Assembly: GCA_016704445.1 (NCBI GenBank)
Contig: JADJAE010000010.1
Coordinates: 47,470-111,469 of the forward strand
Source of the DNA: Deltaproteobacteria bacterium
GTDB lineage: Bacteria; Myxococcota_A; Polyangia; Polyangiales; Ga0077539
Length of the DNA stretch: 64,000 bases
Direction of reading: 5' to 3'
The stretch's first letter is position 1; every line of letters begins with the position of its first letter. Made by a program: the position numbers and the translations under genes. This document shows, piece after piece, positions 56,457-64,000 of this stretch. A model generated the notes under the pieces. The model was given only the letters and a program-made list of their open reading frames with translations, was not told the origin of the DNA and did no database searches.

Positions 56457-57779
56457 TCAGGCCCGTGCGGCCCAGACCTCCTGGCCCTCGTCGTCCTCGA
56501 GGCGCGTCACGGCCTGAGCCGCCGCGGCGCACTGAAGCGTGAGCAGCATGTCGGCGAGGGTCGCCCCGGCGCCCTCCTCGGCCAGGGCGGCCGCCGTCCA
56601 CGGCGCCTCCTGCGCACGCAGGAACGTCACCAGCGCCTCGATCCGGCCCGGCAGGCCCGCGGGCCAGGAGAGCTTCGAGGCCGCCTTGGTGGCCTTCTTC
56701 GTGGGCTTCTTGCCACCAGGCTTCGGCCCGTCGATCGCGAGCGCGGCCTGCGCAGTCTGTGGCGCCTGGAGGTCCGGCCGGAGCCAGCGGACGACGCCCT
56801 TCGCCTCCTCGGCGGCGCGTACGGCGTTGAGGGCCACCAGGCGCGTGAGCAGTTCGCCGTCGGGCAACTCGTGGGGCCAGCCGTAGGCGTCGGCGACAGC
56901 GCGGTCGAGCTGGTCGTGGAGGTCCAGCAGCGTGTCGGCGAGGGCCATGGCGCGGACCTTCTCGTCCTCGGCGGTGAGCAACTCGCCGCTGCGGAGCTTC
57001 GCAACAACATTGTATGTGGCCGTCAGCGTGAGCGCAGAGTGCTCGGCCTGTCGGGCCTTCCGGTAGGCGTCGAGCGCCTCGGCGTGTCTCCCAATAACAA
57101 CGCGCTGTGCATCGGTCGCGGCGGGAAATGGGAACGGGTCGAAGCAGGCTTGGTTACGCCAGCGGGGGCGATCCTCGAGTGTCGAGCCAGCGGCGCTGGC
57201 CCACGTCAGGTGAACGCGAGACGAGAGCACCCCCAAGGTAACGGACGCATCGCTCGCAACCACGTACAGCGAGTGGTCCGAGGTCACCGCGGCAGGCAGG
57301 AAGGTGAACACTCTGTGCTTCGATGTCTCTGGCGTGACGATGTAACGCTTCAGCCCTTTCAAAGCATCGCGGAGCTCAGGACGAGTCCGACCGAAAATCC
57401 ACCATCTTTCACGCGGCCCCGCATCGTTCTGGGCCTCTCGGATCGGCTTCACCGTCTTCAGTAGATGGTTGAACAGCCTCGGATGTTGCTCTCGAGCGGC
57501 TTCCTTCGAGAGGCCGAAGAAGTCGATGACGAACCGGGCCTGGTTGCGTTGCACCACCTCCTTCCCAGTGCAGTACCCGCGAATGACAGCAGGGAGATCC
57601 GAGCAGTTGTATCCGAGGTCCTCCACCTCCTCCGGCGTGAGCCGGAACCCTTCGCCGAGGAGTGTCATGCCCATGAGGGCTAAACCCTCGTTTGCCTTCA
57701 GGAGGACGGCGGCCGTCACCTTCGCACCGACGGAGAGGTCCGGGTGGATTTCCTCGACTGTCCGCTCCTCGACCTTCAC
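56457..57779 (-). pseudogene. MmeI-like restriction-modification protein, C-terminal part
   Basis: These 440 residues continue the polypeptide of the preceding entry. VKVEERTVEEIHPDLSVGAK and KANEGLALMGMTLLGEGFRL are the MTase-to-specificity region of MmeI-type enzymes. The target-recognition domain (WWIFGRTRPELRDALKGLKR, RNQACFDPFPFPAATDAQR) and a Lys/Ala-rich linker with a helical C-terminus follow. It begins at a GTG overlapping the stop of the upstream part. In the upstream frame the same DNA reads DGRGWLEQVKVEE if one base is skipped near 57800, so a single indel splits an original protein of about 1230 residues. Alone it could not methylate or cut DNA. Confidence 0.8.
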
Positions 57780-60148
57780 CTGCTCCAGCCAGCCGCGGCC
57801 GTCGCCGTCTCGTCCACCACCCGGCCGAATAGCGGCGCGGTGCCGCCCTTCTCGGCCACGGTCATAGCGATGCGGACCCGCAGCCCCTCGTCGTACCAGG
57901 GATGGTCAGGAATCGCCCACGCGAGCCGTAGTCCACCCTTCTCGATGGCGGCAGTCGCGACGGCACGGTTGGACGTCTGAGTGATGCTGTTCGTCGTCAC
58001 GAGCCCGAACCGCTGGAGCTTCCCAGCGCCGACGAGCGCGGCGCAGCGCCACCACCACCACATGACCAGGTCCGCGGTGCCGGGCACCTCGGGGTAGGCC
58101 GCCTTGATCGCCTCGACGTACCCGGGCGGGAGCACGTCGTTGAGCCGCTTGTTGCCGAGGAAGGGCGGGTTGCCGACCACGAAGTCCGCCTCGGGCCACG
58201 GGGCGACCTTCACGCCGACGAGGCGCTCGACGGGCACCATGCGGCGCTCGGCCTTCTTGTCGCTCACGCCGATGGCACGCAGGACGGGCGCGCCGTCCTC
58301 ATCCACGACCGCCTCCGCCTTCTTCCAGGTGATGAGCGCATCGCGGCACTCGATGTGATGCAGGTCCTGAATGAGCGGCTCCTGCATCGCCTGGAACCGG
58401 CCGGCGGTGACCTGCCACTGGAGGTACCCGATCCACAGCACGAGCTCGGCGACCTTCGCGGCCCAGGGCTTCAGCTCGATGCCGTGAAACTGCACCGGGT
58501 GGACGGACTCCCCCTGGAAGTCCATCGCGCGCTTGTAGCCCTTCTGCGGCCGCAGGGCGCGATCCACCTCTCCCTCCAGCCGCTTGAGCTCCTTGAGGGC
58601 TACGTAGAGGAAGTTCCCGCTGCCGCAGGCCGGGTCGAGCACCCTCACCGTGGCGAGGCGCGTGCGGAACGCGAGCCCGACCTTCATCGCGTCGGCCTCG
58701 GCCTTCTGCTTCACCTTCCCCGTGAGCTGGATCTTCTCCATCTCGGCGCGCGCGTTCCGCCACTCGACCCGCAGCGGGGCCATCATGGTGCGGTCCACGA
58801 GCCGGCGGATGTACGCCTCGGGCGTGTAGTGCGCCCCGAGCTTGTGGCGCTCCTCGGGCGTCAGCGCGCGCTCGAGCAGGGTGCCGAAGATCGCCGGCGA
58901 CACCCGGCGCCAGTCCGCCGCCGCCGTGGCGCGCAGGGCCTCGAGCTCGTCGAGGGCCAGCTCGATCGGCTCGGGGTTCTTGAAGAGGTACCCGTTGAAG
59001 CGCCGGATGGTCTCGCCCGAGTCCAGATCCCCACCGTCGTTCATGTGCGACCAGAGAGAGCGCAGGCCCTTCACGAAGCGGTCGGGCTTGCCCGCCTTGG
59101 CGGCGAGGAGCCACTCGTCGAGGCGCCGCGTGAGCAGGCCGCGCGGGATCATGCCGACGTCCTCGGCGAACATCGTGAACACGCACTTCATGAGGAAGTC
59201 GCCGACCCGCTCGGCGGACTTCTTCCCGAGGCGCTTCTCCAGCCGCAGGGCGAGGTCGCTGACCTTCGCGGCGATCTCCGCCGTGACCCGCTGCCCCTGC
59301 ACCTCCTCGTTGAGCTCCTCGGGGGTCTCCCAGACCTGGCGCAGGAACTTGAACACCTCGGGCCGCAGCAGGTCCTCCCAGGCGAACCCGGCCTCGAGCT
59401 CAAAGTCGCCGTAGTCGTCCTTCGCGTCGGGCTGGAAGCTCGACCAGATCCAGAACCGGTGCCCAAGGTCCATGACGACCACGAACGGAGGCTTCGGGTC
59501 TTTGCGCTGCGTGACGTTCACGGCGTAGGCGGCCGCCTGGAAGAACCCGGCCTTCATCGCCTCGACCCACGCCGCGGTCCCCCGGGTGCCCGCCCCCTTG
59601 GCGCTCTTGGAGTGGCCGACCTTGGCCTTCGCGGCGGACCTGGCGAGCGCGTCCGCGGGCTCGGTCTTCGGGTCGGCGCCCTGCTTCGCCTCCAGCACGA
59701 AGCAGCCGCGCTTGTAGACGTCGATGCGGCGGTGGGCCTTGCCCTCCTTCACGTCCTCCTCGAAGCAGTAGGGGTTGTCGGCTCCCGCATGCTTGAGCTT
59801 CGGCGCTGCGACCCCCAGGACCTTGCAGAGGTCACGGATGATCGACTGCGAGTTCGCCAGCTCGGCCCCGCCGGACGCGCTGGTCTCGTCGAGGAACGCC
59901 CGCACGGCCTTGGGGTTGAACCCCTTCGGGAACTCGTGTTCTTCGAGCCGATCGAGCTGCCGCGGAAGGATGGCTGCCATGGTCGCCGGACGGTACACCG
60001 GCCGAAGGGCGGCAAGTCTCTCGTAGAATGCTTGGGCCGAGGTCGGCGCGCCGACTCCTGGGCCTTCGACGCCGAGGGCTCGGAGGGTGACCTTGCTGCT
60101 CGAGGTCGCATGCCTGCCCGGTGCTCCAGTCGATCGATGCCTTGACAA
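57776..60148 (-). CDS. MmeI-like (type IIL) restriction endonuclease-methyltransferase, N-terminal part
   Basis: This 790-residue part holds a nuclease domain with the PD-(D/E)xK pattern (HRRIDVYKRGCFVLEAKQG) near residue 145. A helical linker follows, then an N6-adenine methyltransferase with motif I LDPACGSGNFLYVALKELKR and motif IV GNPPFLGNKRL. This is the single-chain design of MmeI relatives, which cut a fixed distance from an asymmetric site and methylate one strand. TTG at 60148 is supported by aggag seven bases upstream; the next ATG is at 59980. The recognition domain is in the frameshifted downstream part. It sits between the two rep modules as element-borne defence or addiction cargo. 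Confidence 0.88.
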   Translation of the reverse strand: MSRHRSTGAPGRHATSSSKVTLRALGVEGPGVGAPTSAQAFYERLAALRPVYRPATMAAILPRQLDRLEEHEFPKGFNPKAVRAFLDETSASGGAELANSQSIIRDLCKVLGVAAPKLKHAGADNPYCFEEDVKEGKAHRRIDVYKRGCFVLEAKQGADPKTEPADALARSAAKAKVGHSKSAKGAGTRGTAAWVEAMKAGFFQAAAYAVNVTQRKDPKPPFVVVMDLGHRFWIWSSFQPDAKDDYGDFELEAGFAWEDLLRPEVFKFLRQVWETPEELNEEVQGQRVTAEIAAKVSDLALRLEKRLGKKSAERVGDFLMKCVFTMFAEDVGMIPRGLLTRRLDEWLLAAKAGKPDRFVKGLRSLWSHMNDGGDLDSGETIRRFNGYLFKNPEPIELALDELEALRATAAADWRRVSPAIFGTLLERALTPEERHKLGAHYTPEAYIRRLVDRTMMAPLRVEWRNARAEMEKIQLTGKVKQKAEADAMKVGLAFRTRLATVRVLDPACGSGNFLYVALKELKRLEGEVDRALRPQKGYKRAMDFQGESVHPVQFHGIELKPWAAKVAELVLWIGYLQWQVTAGRFQAMQEPLIQDLHHIECRDALITWKKAEAVVDEDGAPVLRAIGVSDKKAERRMVPVERLVGVKVAPWPEADFVVGNPPFLGNKRLNDVLPPGYVEAIKAAYPEVPGTADLVMWWWWRCAALVGAGKLQRFGLVTTNSITQTSNRAVATAAIEKGGLRLAWAIPDHPWYDEGLRVRIAMTVAEKGGTAPLFGRVVDETATAAAGWSR

Positions 60149-60170
60149 CCTAGGCTCCTAGTCTATCAGG

Positions 60171-60188
60171 TCATCAGTAACCTGATGA
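60171..60188. promoter_or_regulatory. Inverted repeat upstream of the R-M gene
   Basis: tcatcag and ctgatga form a dyad with a taac spacer, in AT-rich sequence (60150-60215) that also contains two further ctgatg copies. It lies 22 bases before the R-M start and between it and the divergent rep2 gene. It is a plausible operator for one of them. Confidence 0.45.
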
Positions 60189-60360
60189 CTTGGACACTCA
60201 GTGAACCAGCTACCTGATGCATCGATCGGCGGTTCCGCGATGGGGGGCGAGGGCTTGAAGGACGCCGCAAAAGGTGGTCTGAGGTTCGACGACGTGGTTC
60301 GTCTGGCAGCGAGTGACGGATGATCGTGGACCGCCCGGGCGACTCCCCTATCGGAGCCTC

Positions 60361-62006
60361 ATGAACCCCCTCGTCGTGCGTCGCTCCGACGCTCGCGCCC
60401 TCCTCGTGCGATCCGACACCCCGACGCTCGACGGCGCGCTGCGGCCGCTGGTCGCCGATACCGTGCGGGCGGCCGTGGTCGAGCGGGTGCGCGCCTCGGG
60501 ACTCGCCGACACCGAACCGCATCTCGCCGCGCTCGCGGCGGCGGGCGCCGACCTCGGCGCCGACCCGGCCGCCTGGATGGCCATCGAGGTCAGCGTCGAG
60601 GGCAGCGCCGGCCTCCCGCTCTGGCCCCTCGCCGCCGCCCCCGCCGACGTGGTCGCCTGGCTCGGCGAGCGCGCACCGGACCACGCCGCGGCGGCCACCT
60701 GCTGCGACCGGATCCGCGGGCTCTTCGCGTCGGGGGGCCGCGACGCGGAGGACGACGAGCCGCCCGTTTCCGTCGCCCTCGCCGCCCGGGCGTACCTCGC
60801 TTGGCGCGAGATCGAGCGCGACCGCGCACGGCCCTTCATGGCCCTGGACGCCGGCAGCGTCCATCACGCGCTGATCGACCGTTGGCGCGACCTGCCGAAG
60901 AACCGTCGGCGCCCGTTCACGACGACCCAGCGCGACGGCTGGGCGGAGATCCTGCACCCGAGCAAACAGCTCGGCCTGCGCCTCGACGTCCAGGAGCTGC
61001 CCGAGCGGATAGTCCACGCCATCAAGGCCTGGCGATCGTGGCAGGGGCTCCGACACTGGGCCGCCCTGCAATGCCTCTTCACCGAGGCCGGCCGCACGGG
61101 GCGCATCCGCTGGTCGCTCGAAGACCACCTCGACGCGCTCGGCTACGCTGACCGCTCCCGCCGCACGCCCGAGTTGCGCGCGACGGTCGCCGCGGAGGTC
61201 GAGGCCCTGACCCGCATGGAGGTCGCCGTCTACCACGCGGACGGCACCTCCGCCTGCGCGGCCCGGTGCTCGCCGTGACCCAGCGCGGCGAGGCGCTGCG
61301 CGGTTCCGAGTGGGCGCTCCAAGGGCTCGAGCTCGTGATCCACCCGGCGCTCTACGAGGGGGTCCGACGCGCCGACGGCTCCATCGGGCGTCTCTGGGCG
61401 CCGGCCCCCACCGAGCTCGCGACGATTGACCACGCCCGCTTCCCGTACGCGCTCGCCCTCGGGCTGATCCTGCCCATCCGATGGCGCTGGGACACCGCCG
61501 ACGGGCTGGATCACCTGACCCTTACGGGGAGAGGCTCCTCGACACGGCCGGGATTCCCGTGTCCACGCACGACCCCGGGCGGGCCTGGCGGCGCTCGACC
61601 GCAACCTCGCCGAGCTTCAACGCGTGGGCGGGCTCAGGGTCTGGCCCGGTGGAACCCGAACGAGGCGCGAACCCGCGCGGGGCGCTGCCACCTGTACCCA
61701 CCGCAGTGGGTCCGCGACCGGCTGGTCCACGGGATCGCGCCGACCGAACGCCCGGCGGCGCCGTCGCTGCTGACAGGCGGCGAGCTGCACGCCTGGCGTC
61801 TGGCCCAGGGCTGGACGCAGGCCCAGGCGGCGAAGATGCTGGGCGTGGGGGAGAGGACCATCCGGGGCGCCGAGGCGACCCCCGACGAGCCGCTCGGCCG
61901 GGCGATCCTGGCTGGACTCGACCGGCAGGTGACCGGCAGAAATCCGGCAGACCCTGCGGGACTCCCCGCCGGCAGGACTGGACCGGCAGGAATCCGGCAG
62001 ACGTAG
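60361..62006 (+). pseudogene. Plasmid-type replication initiator, module 2 (frameshifted)
   Basis: This is the homologue of the initiator at 53472-55287 in the opposite orientation. The first 300 residues are open (MNPLVVRRSDARALLVRSDT to VEALTRMEVAVYHADGT) and share with module 1 the blocks GLRHWAALQCLF, AGRTGRIRW and LEDHLDALGY. After about 61250 the sequence changes frame to EALRGSEWALQGLELVIHPA, loses frame again between about 61530 and 61620, and finishes with a Cro/C1-type HTH (LHAWRLAQGWTQAQAAKMLG). The last codons run through the iterons. At least three indels are required. It could be a relic, or both rep genes could be intact in the organism. Confidence 0.7.
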
Positions 62007-62073
62007 CGGATGGACCGGCAGGAATCCGGCAGACGTTACGGGTAGACCGGCAGGAATCCGGCAGACGTTGCGG
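61931..62073. repeat. Iterons of replication module 2
   Basis: gaccggcaggaatccggcag occurs at 61981, 62013 and 62045, exactly 32 bases apart, each followed by acgt and a cgg. A diverged copy begins at 61931. The core aatccggcaga is shared with the inverted set at 53.4 kb. They overlap the 3' end of the rep gene and are followed by an AT-rich stretch (62090-62130, tataaatacc and aaatcaacttttc). They are probable Rep-binding sites of an origin. Confidence 0.85.
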
Positions 62074-62134
62074 AAGGGCCCCTCACGAAACCCTATAAAT
62101 ACCGGGGGAAATCAACTTTTCGACGCTCTCTTAG

Positions 62135-62157
62135 GAGGTTCTCTCTGAGAGAACCTC
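62135..62157. repeat. Perfect 10-bp hairpin next to module 2 iterons
   Basis: gaggttctct and agagaacctc pair perfectly around a ctg loop, 60 bases beyond the last iteron. No T run follows. It may be an origin structural element or an operator; no gene overlaps it. Together with the iterons it fills the gap 62007-62261. Confidence 0.6.
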
Positions 62158-62261
62158 TCTGTGCTCGGTCCGTCTGAAGACGTCCCGGCACCTCAGGGCG
62201 GATGTTACGGCCGGAGCAAGTTCGGGTGGGCCTGAACTCAAAGCGCCACGCAGGCGCGTGC

Positions 62262-62804
62262 TCAATCCGCCATGAACCGCCGGACGGCTTCGTTGATGAG
62301 GGCGGACATGTCCGTGTCCTCGTGCAGAGCCCGGATGGCCAGCTTCTTGGCGATGGCTGGATCCAGATACGCCACGACCCTCCGGGCGGCCTTGCCGCCG
62401 GCCCGTTCCACCAGCCCGCGGCCCTTCGCGGGAGCTTTCGGTGTCCTGGTGCCCTGATGCTTCGATGCCTTCGTGCTTCGAGTTCTTGATGCTCCGATGC
62501 CTGTAGTCACTGAGGCATCGGTGCTCTCATCTGCCACCGCTTCGCTCTCAGCAGGAGCGCCTGGTACGGGCGCCGGCGATGGGTCCAGTGAGGTGGAGGG
62601 CTCCATGCCCTGAAGCACTGGTGCCTCAGGGCGTTGATGACTAGGCGCATCAATCGCCTGAGGCACTGGTGCCTTGGGCACCTCCATGGGCTTTCCATCG
62701 ACGAAGGCAGCCGTCGCCGACGGGTCTAGCACGTCAAGACCAGGCATTTCGGGGGGCCGCCGGACGACGACGAGGGGAGGTTTACGACCCTTTGTTGAAG
62801 CCAT
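62262..62804 (-). CDS. Ribbon-helix-helix partition protein (ParB/ParG-like)
   Basis: This 180-residue protein has a long disordered Pro/Ala/Thr/Lys-rich N-terminal half and a C-terminal ribbon-helix-helix domain (RRVVAYLDPAIAKKLAIRAL, then EDTDMSALINEAVRRFM). The ATG at 62804 shares its A with the stop of the ParA frame (tgatg). A ParA followed by a small RHH protein is the plan of type Ib plasmid partition loci, in which the RHH protein binds the centromere and contacts ParA through its flexible arm. Palindromes within its own coding region may be the sites it binds. Confidence 0.75.
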   Translation of the reverse strand: MASTKGRKPPLVVVRRPPEMPGLDVLDPSATAAFVDGKPMEVPKAPVPQAIDAPSHQRPEAPVLQGMEPSTSLDPSPAPVPGAPAESEAVADESTDASVTTGIGASRTRSTKASKHQGTRTPKAPAKGRGLVERAGGKAARRVVAYLDPAIAKKLAIRALHEDTDMSALINEAVRRFMAD

Positions 62805-63540
62805 CAGACCTTACCTCCTGCGAGGGTGATCAGTTCGTCGAACATCGCGCGGACCTCCTCAGCTCCCGGGTCCCGCGGGGCGTAGACCCCGATGCCCCGC
62901 CCGGCGTTCATCGCCCTCGATGTAGGGCCACCCGGTCGGTGAGCTCCGCGCGGAGCACCTGGTACCCGGCTCCCTCGCACACCTCGCGGGCGTTGCGGCC
63001 GACGAGGGTTCGCGGGCGTTGCTTCGTGATCACCACCGCCGCCCGGAGCTTCGGCTTCACCGCCCGCGCCTCGGCGAGCACGTCCGAGGTGGTGGCCAGC
63101 GCCCAGGCATCAACCCCGGAGGGACCGCACGGGATGACCGTGACGTTCGCGACGATGATGGCCGCGCGCTGGACGTCTCCCGCCCGCGGGTGTCCCACCA
63201 CGACGAGGTCGAAGCCTTTGGCCCTCGTGGGGAGGGTGGTGTGCATCGACGCGTCGCCCGCGACGACGGTCGGTACCGGGAACCCCCTCCGCGCCCCGGC
63301 GGCCCAGGTGCGGGCGCTGCCCTGGGGGTCCGCGTCTACGAGCAGCACCCGCAAGCCTCGCGCGAGGCCCTCCGCCGCAATGTTCACGGCGACGGTGGTC
63401 TTCCGGCGCCTCCTTCCCTGCCCGCAATGGCGATGATCACGGTCAGGGCACCTAGCACTGAAGCACTCGGGCATCGGGAGCCCTTCATGCCTCAGTGCTG
63501 AGCGTTCAGGTCACTGATGTGCTGAGGCACTGCTGGCGGG
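62511..63540. repeat. Dispersed palindromes in the partition locus (candidate centromere)
   Basis: A dyad of the form TGARGCAYYGGTGCYTCA recurs in the partition region: 62511-62528, 62611-62628 (the best, tgaagcactggtgcctca), 62659-62676, 63459-63476 and 63523-63540. Extra half-sites lie at 63488-63502. Three copies lie in the RHH coding region and the rest just upstream of the parA start. Iterated dyads beside par genes are usual for parS sites and for par promoter operators. Confidence 0.55.
62804..63440 (-). pseudogene. parA: ParA-type partition ATPase (frameshifted)
   Basis: This is a deviant-Walker ATPase of about 210 residues. From the GTG at 63440 the sequence reads VIIAIAGREGGAG, then after one missing base KTTVAVNIAAEGLARGLRVL, LVDADPQGSARTW, DLVVVGHPRAGD and VVITKQRPRTLVGR. 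Near 62920 a second shift leads to MNAGRGIGVYAPRDPGAEEV and a natural stop at 62806-62804. The first indel falls exactly inside the Walker A motif (ggcgccggaag). Such ATPases segregate plasmids by patterning on the nucleoid. It is coupled to the RHH gene. Confidence 0.8.
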
Positions 63541-63578
63541 CGAGGTGGACCGCCGACGCCCATGATTTCGACGCAAAC

Positions 63579-64000
63579 TCAGCCTACGGCGGGCGTCGGG
63601 CCGGAGCGGCGGGGGTCACCGTACGCGAGCAAACGCAGGGCGTTGGCCACGACGAGCAGCGTCGAACCCTCGTGCAGTACGACCGCGACGCCGATGCCGG
63701 CGAACCCGGAAGATGGTCGCCGGGATGAGGAACGCGACCATGCCGAGACTCGCCCAGAGGGTTCTGCCGGATGATCCGTCGGCAGGCGCGGCTGGAGGCC
63801 CACGGCGAAGGGCAGCGTCGCAGGTCATCGCCCATAAGGGCGATGTCGGCCGTCTCCAGCGCCACGTCCGAGCCGGCAGCTCCCATAGCGATGCCGACGG
63901 TCGCGTTCGCCATCGGGGGCGCATCGTTGACGCCGTCGCCGACCATGGCGACGCGGAGCCGGACTTCGCGAGCTCGTCGATGACCCGAACCTTGTCCTCG
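63579..64000 (-). pseudogene. Heavy-metal P1B-type ATPase, C-terminal part (frameshifted, runs off window)
   Basis: The visible 3' end encodes EDKVRVIDELAKSG, then MVGDGVNDAPPMANATVGIA, ALETADIALMGDDL, RIIRQN, LWASLGMVAFLIPATI and GIGVAVVLHEGSTLLVVANA before a stop at 63579. This is the hinge and last helices of a ZntA/CadA-type pump (the HEG segment is typical for divalent metals). These blocks are in three frames, so at least three indels occur within 420 bases. The 5' part lies beyond the window. It appears to be metal-resistance cargo next to the partition locus. Confidence 0.75.

Noticed and set aside
61931..62073. CRISPR-like array (regular 32-base units)
   Set aside because: The whole 32-base unit is repeated with little variation, there are no unique spacers and no cas genes; the position at the end of a rep gene fits iterons.

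Overview
The window is a very GC-rich (about 70 percent or more) stretch of a Myxococcota genome or large plasmid, most likely a Polyangiales (Sandaracinus-like) bacterium. The lineage is inferred from lipoproteins opening with CGARTGL or CGARTEL after the signal peptide, from Asp/Ala/Gly-rich spacers behind lipoboxes, from RCC1, PQQ and beta-propeller lipoproteins, and from a CorE-type copper ECF sigma factor. GC richness produces long antisense shadow ORFs, which are left out.

Region 1 (0.4-28 kb) is a copper and oxidative-stress island. From the left it holds a decayed cassette of Cys-rich peptide, ECF sigma factor and Cys-rich membrane protein; a Tat-exported Fe/Mn superoxide dismutase; a minus-strand copper efflux run (TolC, a fused CusB-CusA polypeptide, CopA ATPase, CorE-like sigma factor); a second Cu ATPase whose N-terminal metal-binding part is out of frame; a PaaK/CapK-like ligase; a CopZ-like chaperone; a lipoprotein, TolC-lipoprotein and multicopper oxidase operon; a second multicopper oxidase with a cupredoxin lipoprotein; and a bufferin-like RiPP operon (Cys/Met-rich precursor, MNIO/DUF692 enzyme, DUF2063 partner).

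Region 2 (27.5-37.4 kb) is an accessory block. Two inverted copies of a C2-domain lipoprotein gene flank a nucleotidyltransferase plus HTH gene pair, a serine recombinase with a 16-G tract, lower-GC lipoprotein genes, a tyrosine recombinase and a LysR remnant. It ends with the intact second copy of the peptide/ECF/membrane-protein cassette.

Region 3 (37.4-52.8 kb) holds a secreted peptidylarginine-deiminase-like lipoprotein coupled to a HEAT-like protein, then a zinc/cadmium/cobalt-type module: ArsR repressor, CzcB, CzcA and TolC on the minus strand and a divergent ZntA-type ATPase, with a palindromic operator between them. A redoxin lipoprotein and decaying remnants follow.

Region 4 (53.3-64 kb) looks plasmid-derived. 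Two related replication initiators in inverted orientation each end at iterons of 32-33 bp period. Between them lie a DnaB-like helicase and an MmeI-like restriction-modification gene. A ParA/RHH partition pair with repeated palindromes and the C-terminal part of another heavy-metal ATPase close the window. Indels that break otherwise well-conserved genes are scattered throughout and are dense after 51 kb, so either real decay or uncorrected assembly indels must be considered for every frameshifted gene below.
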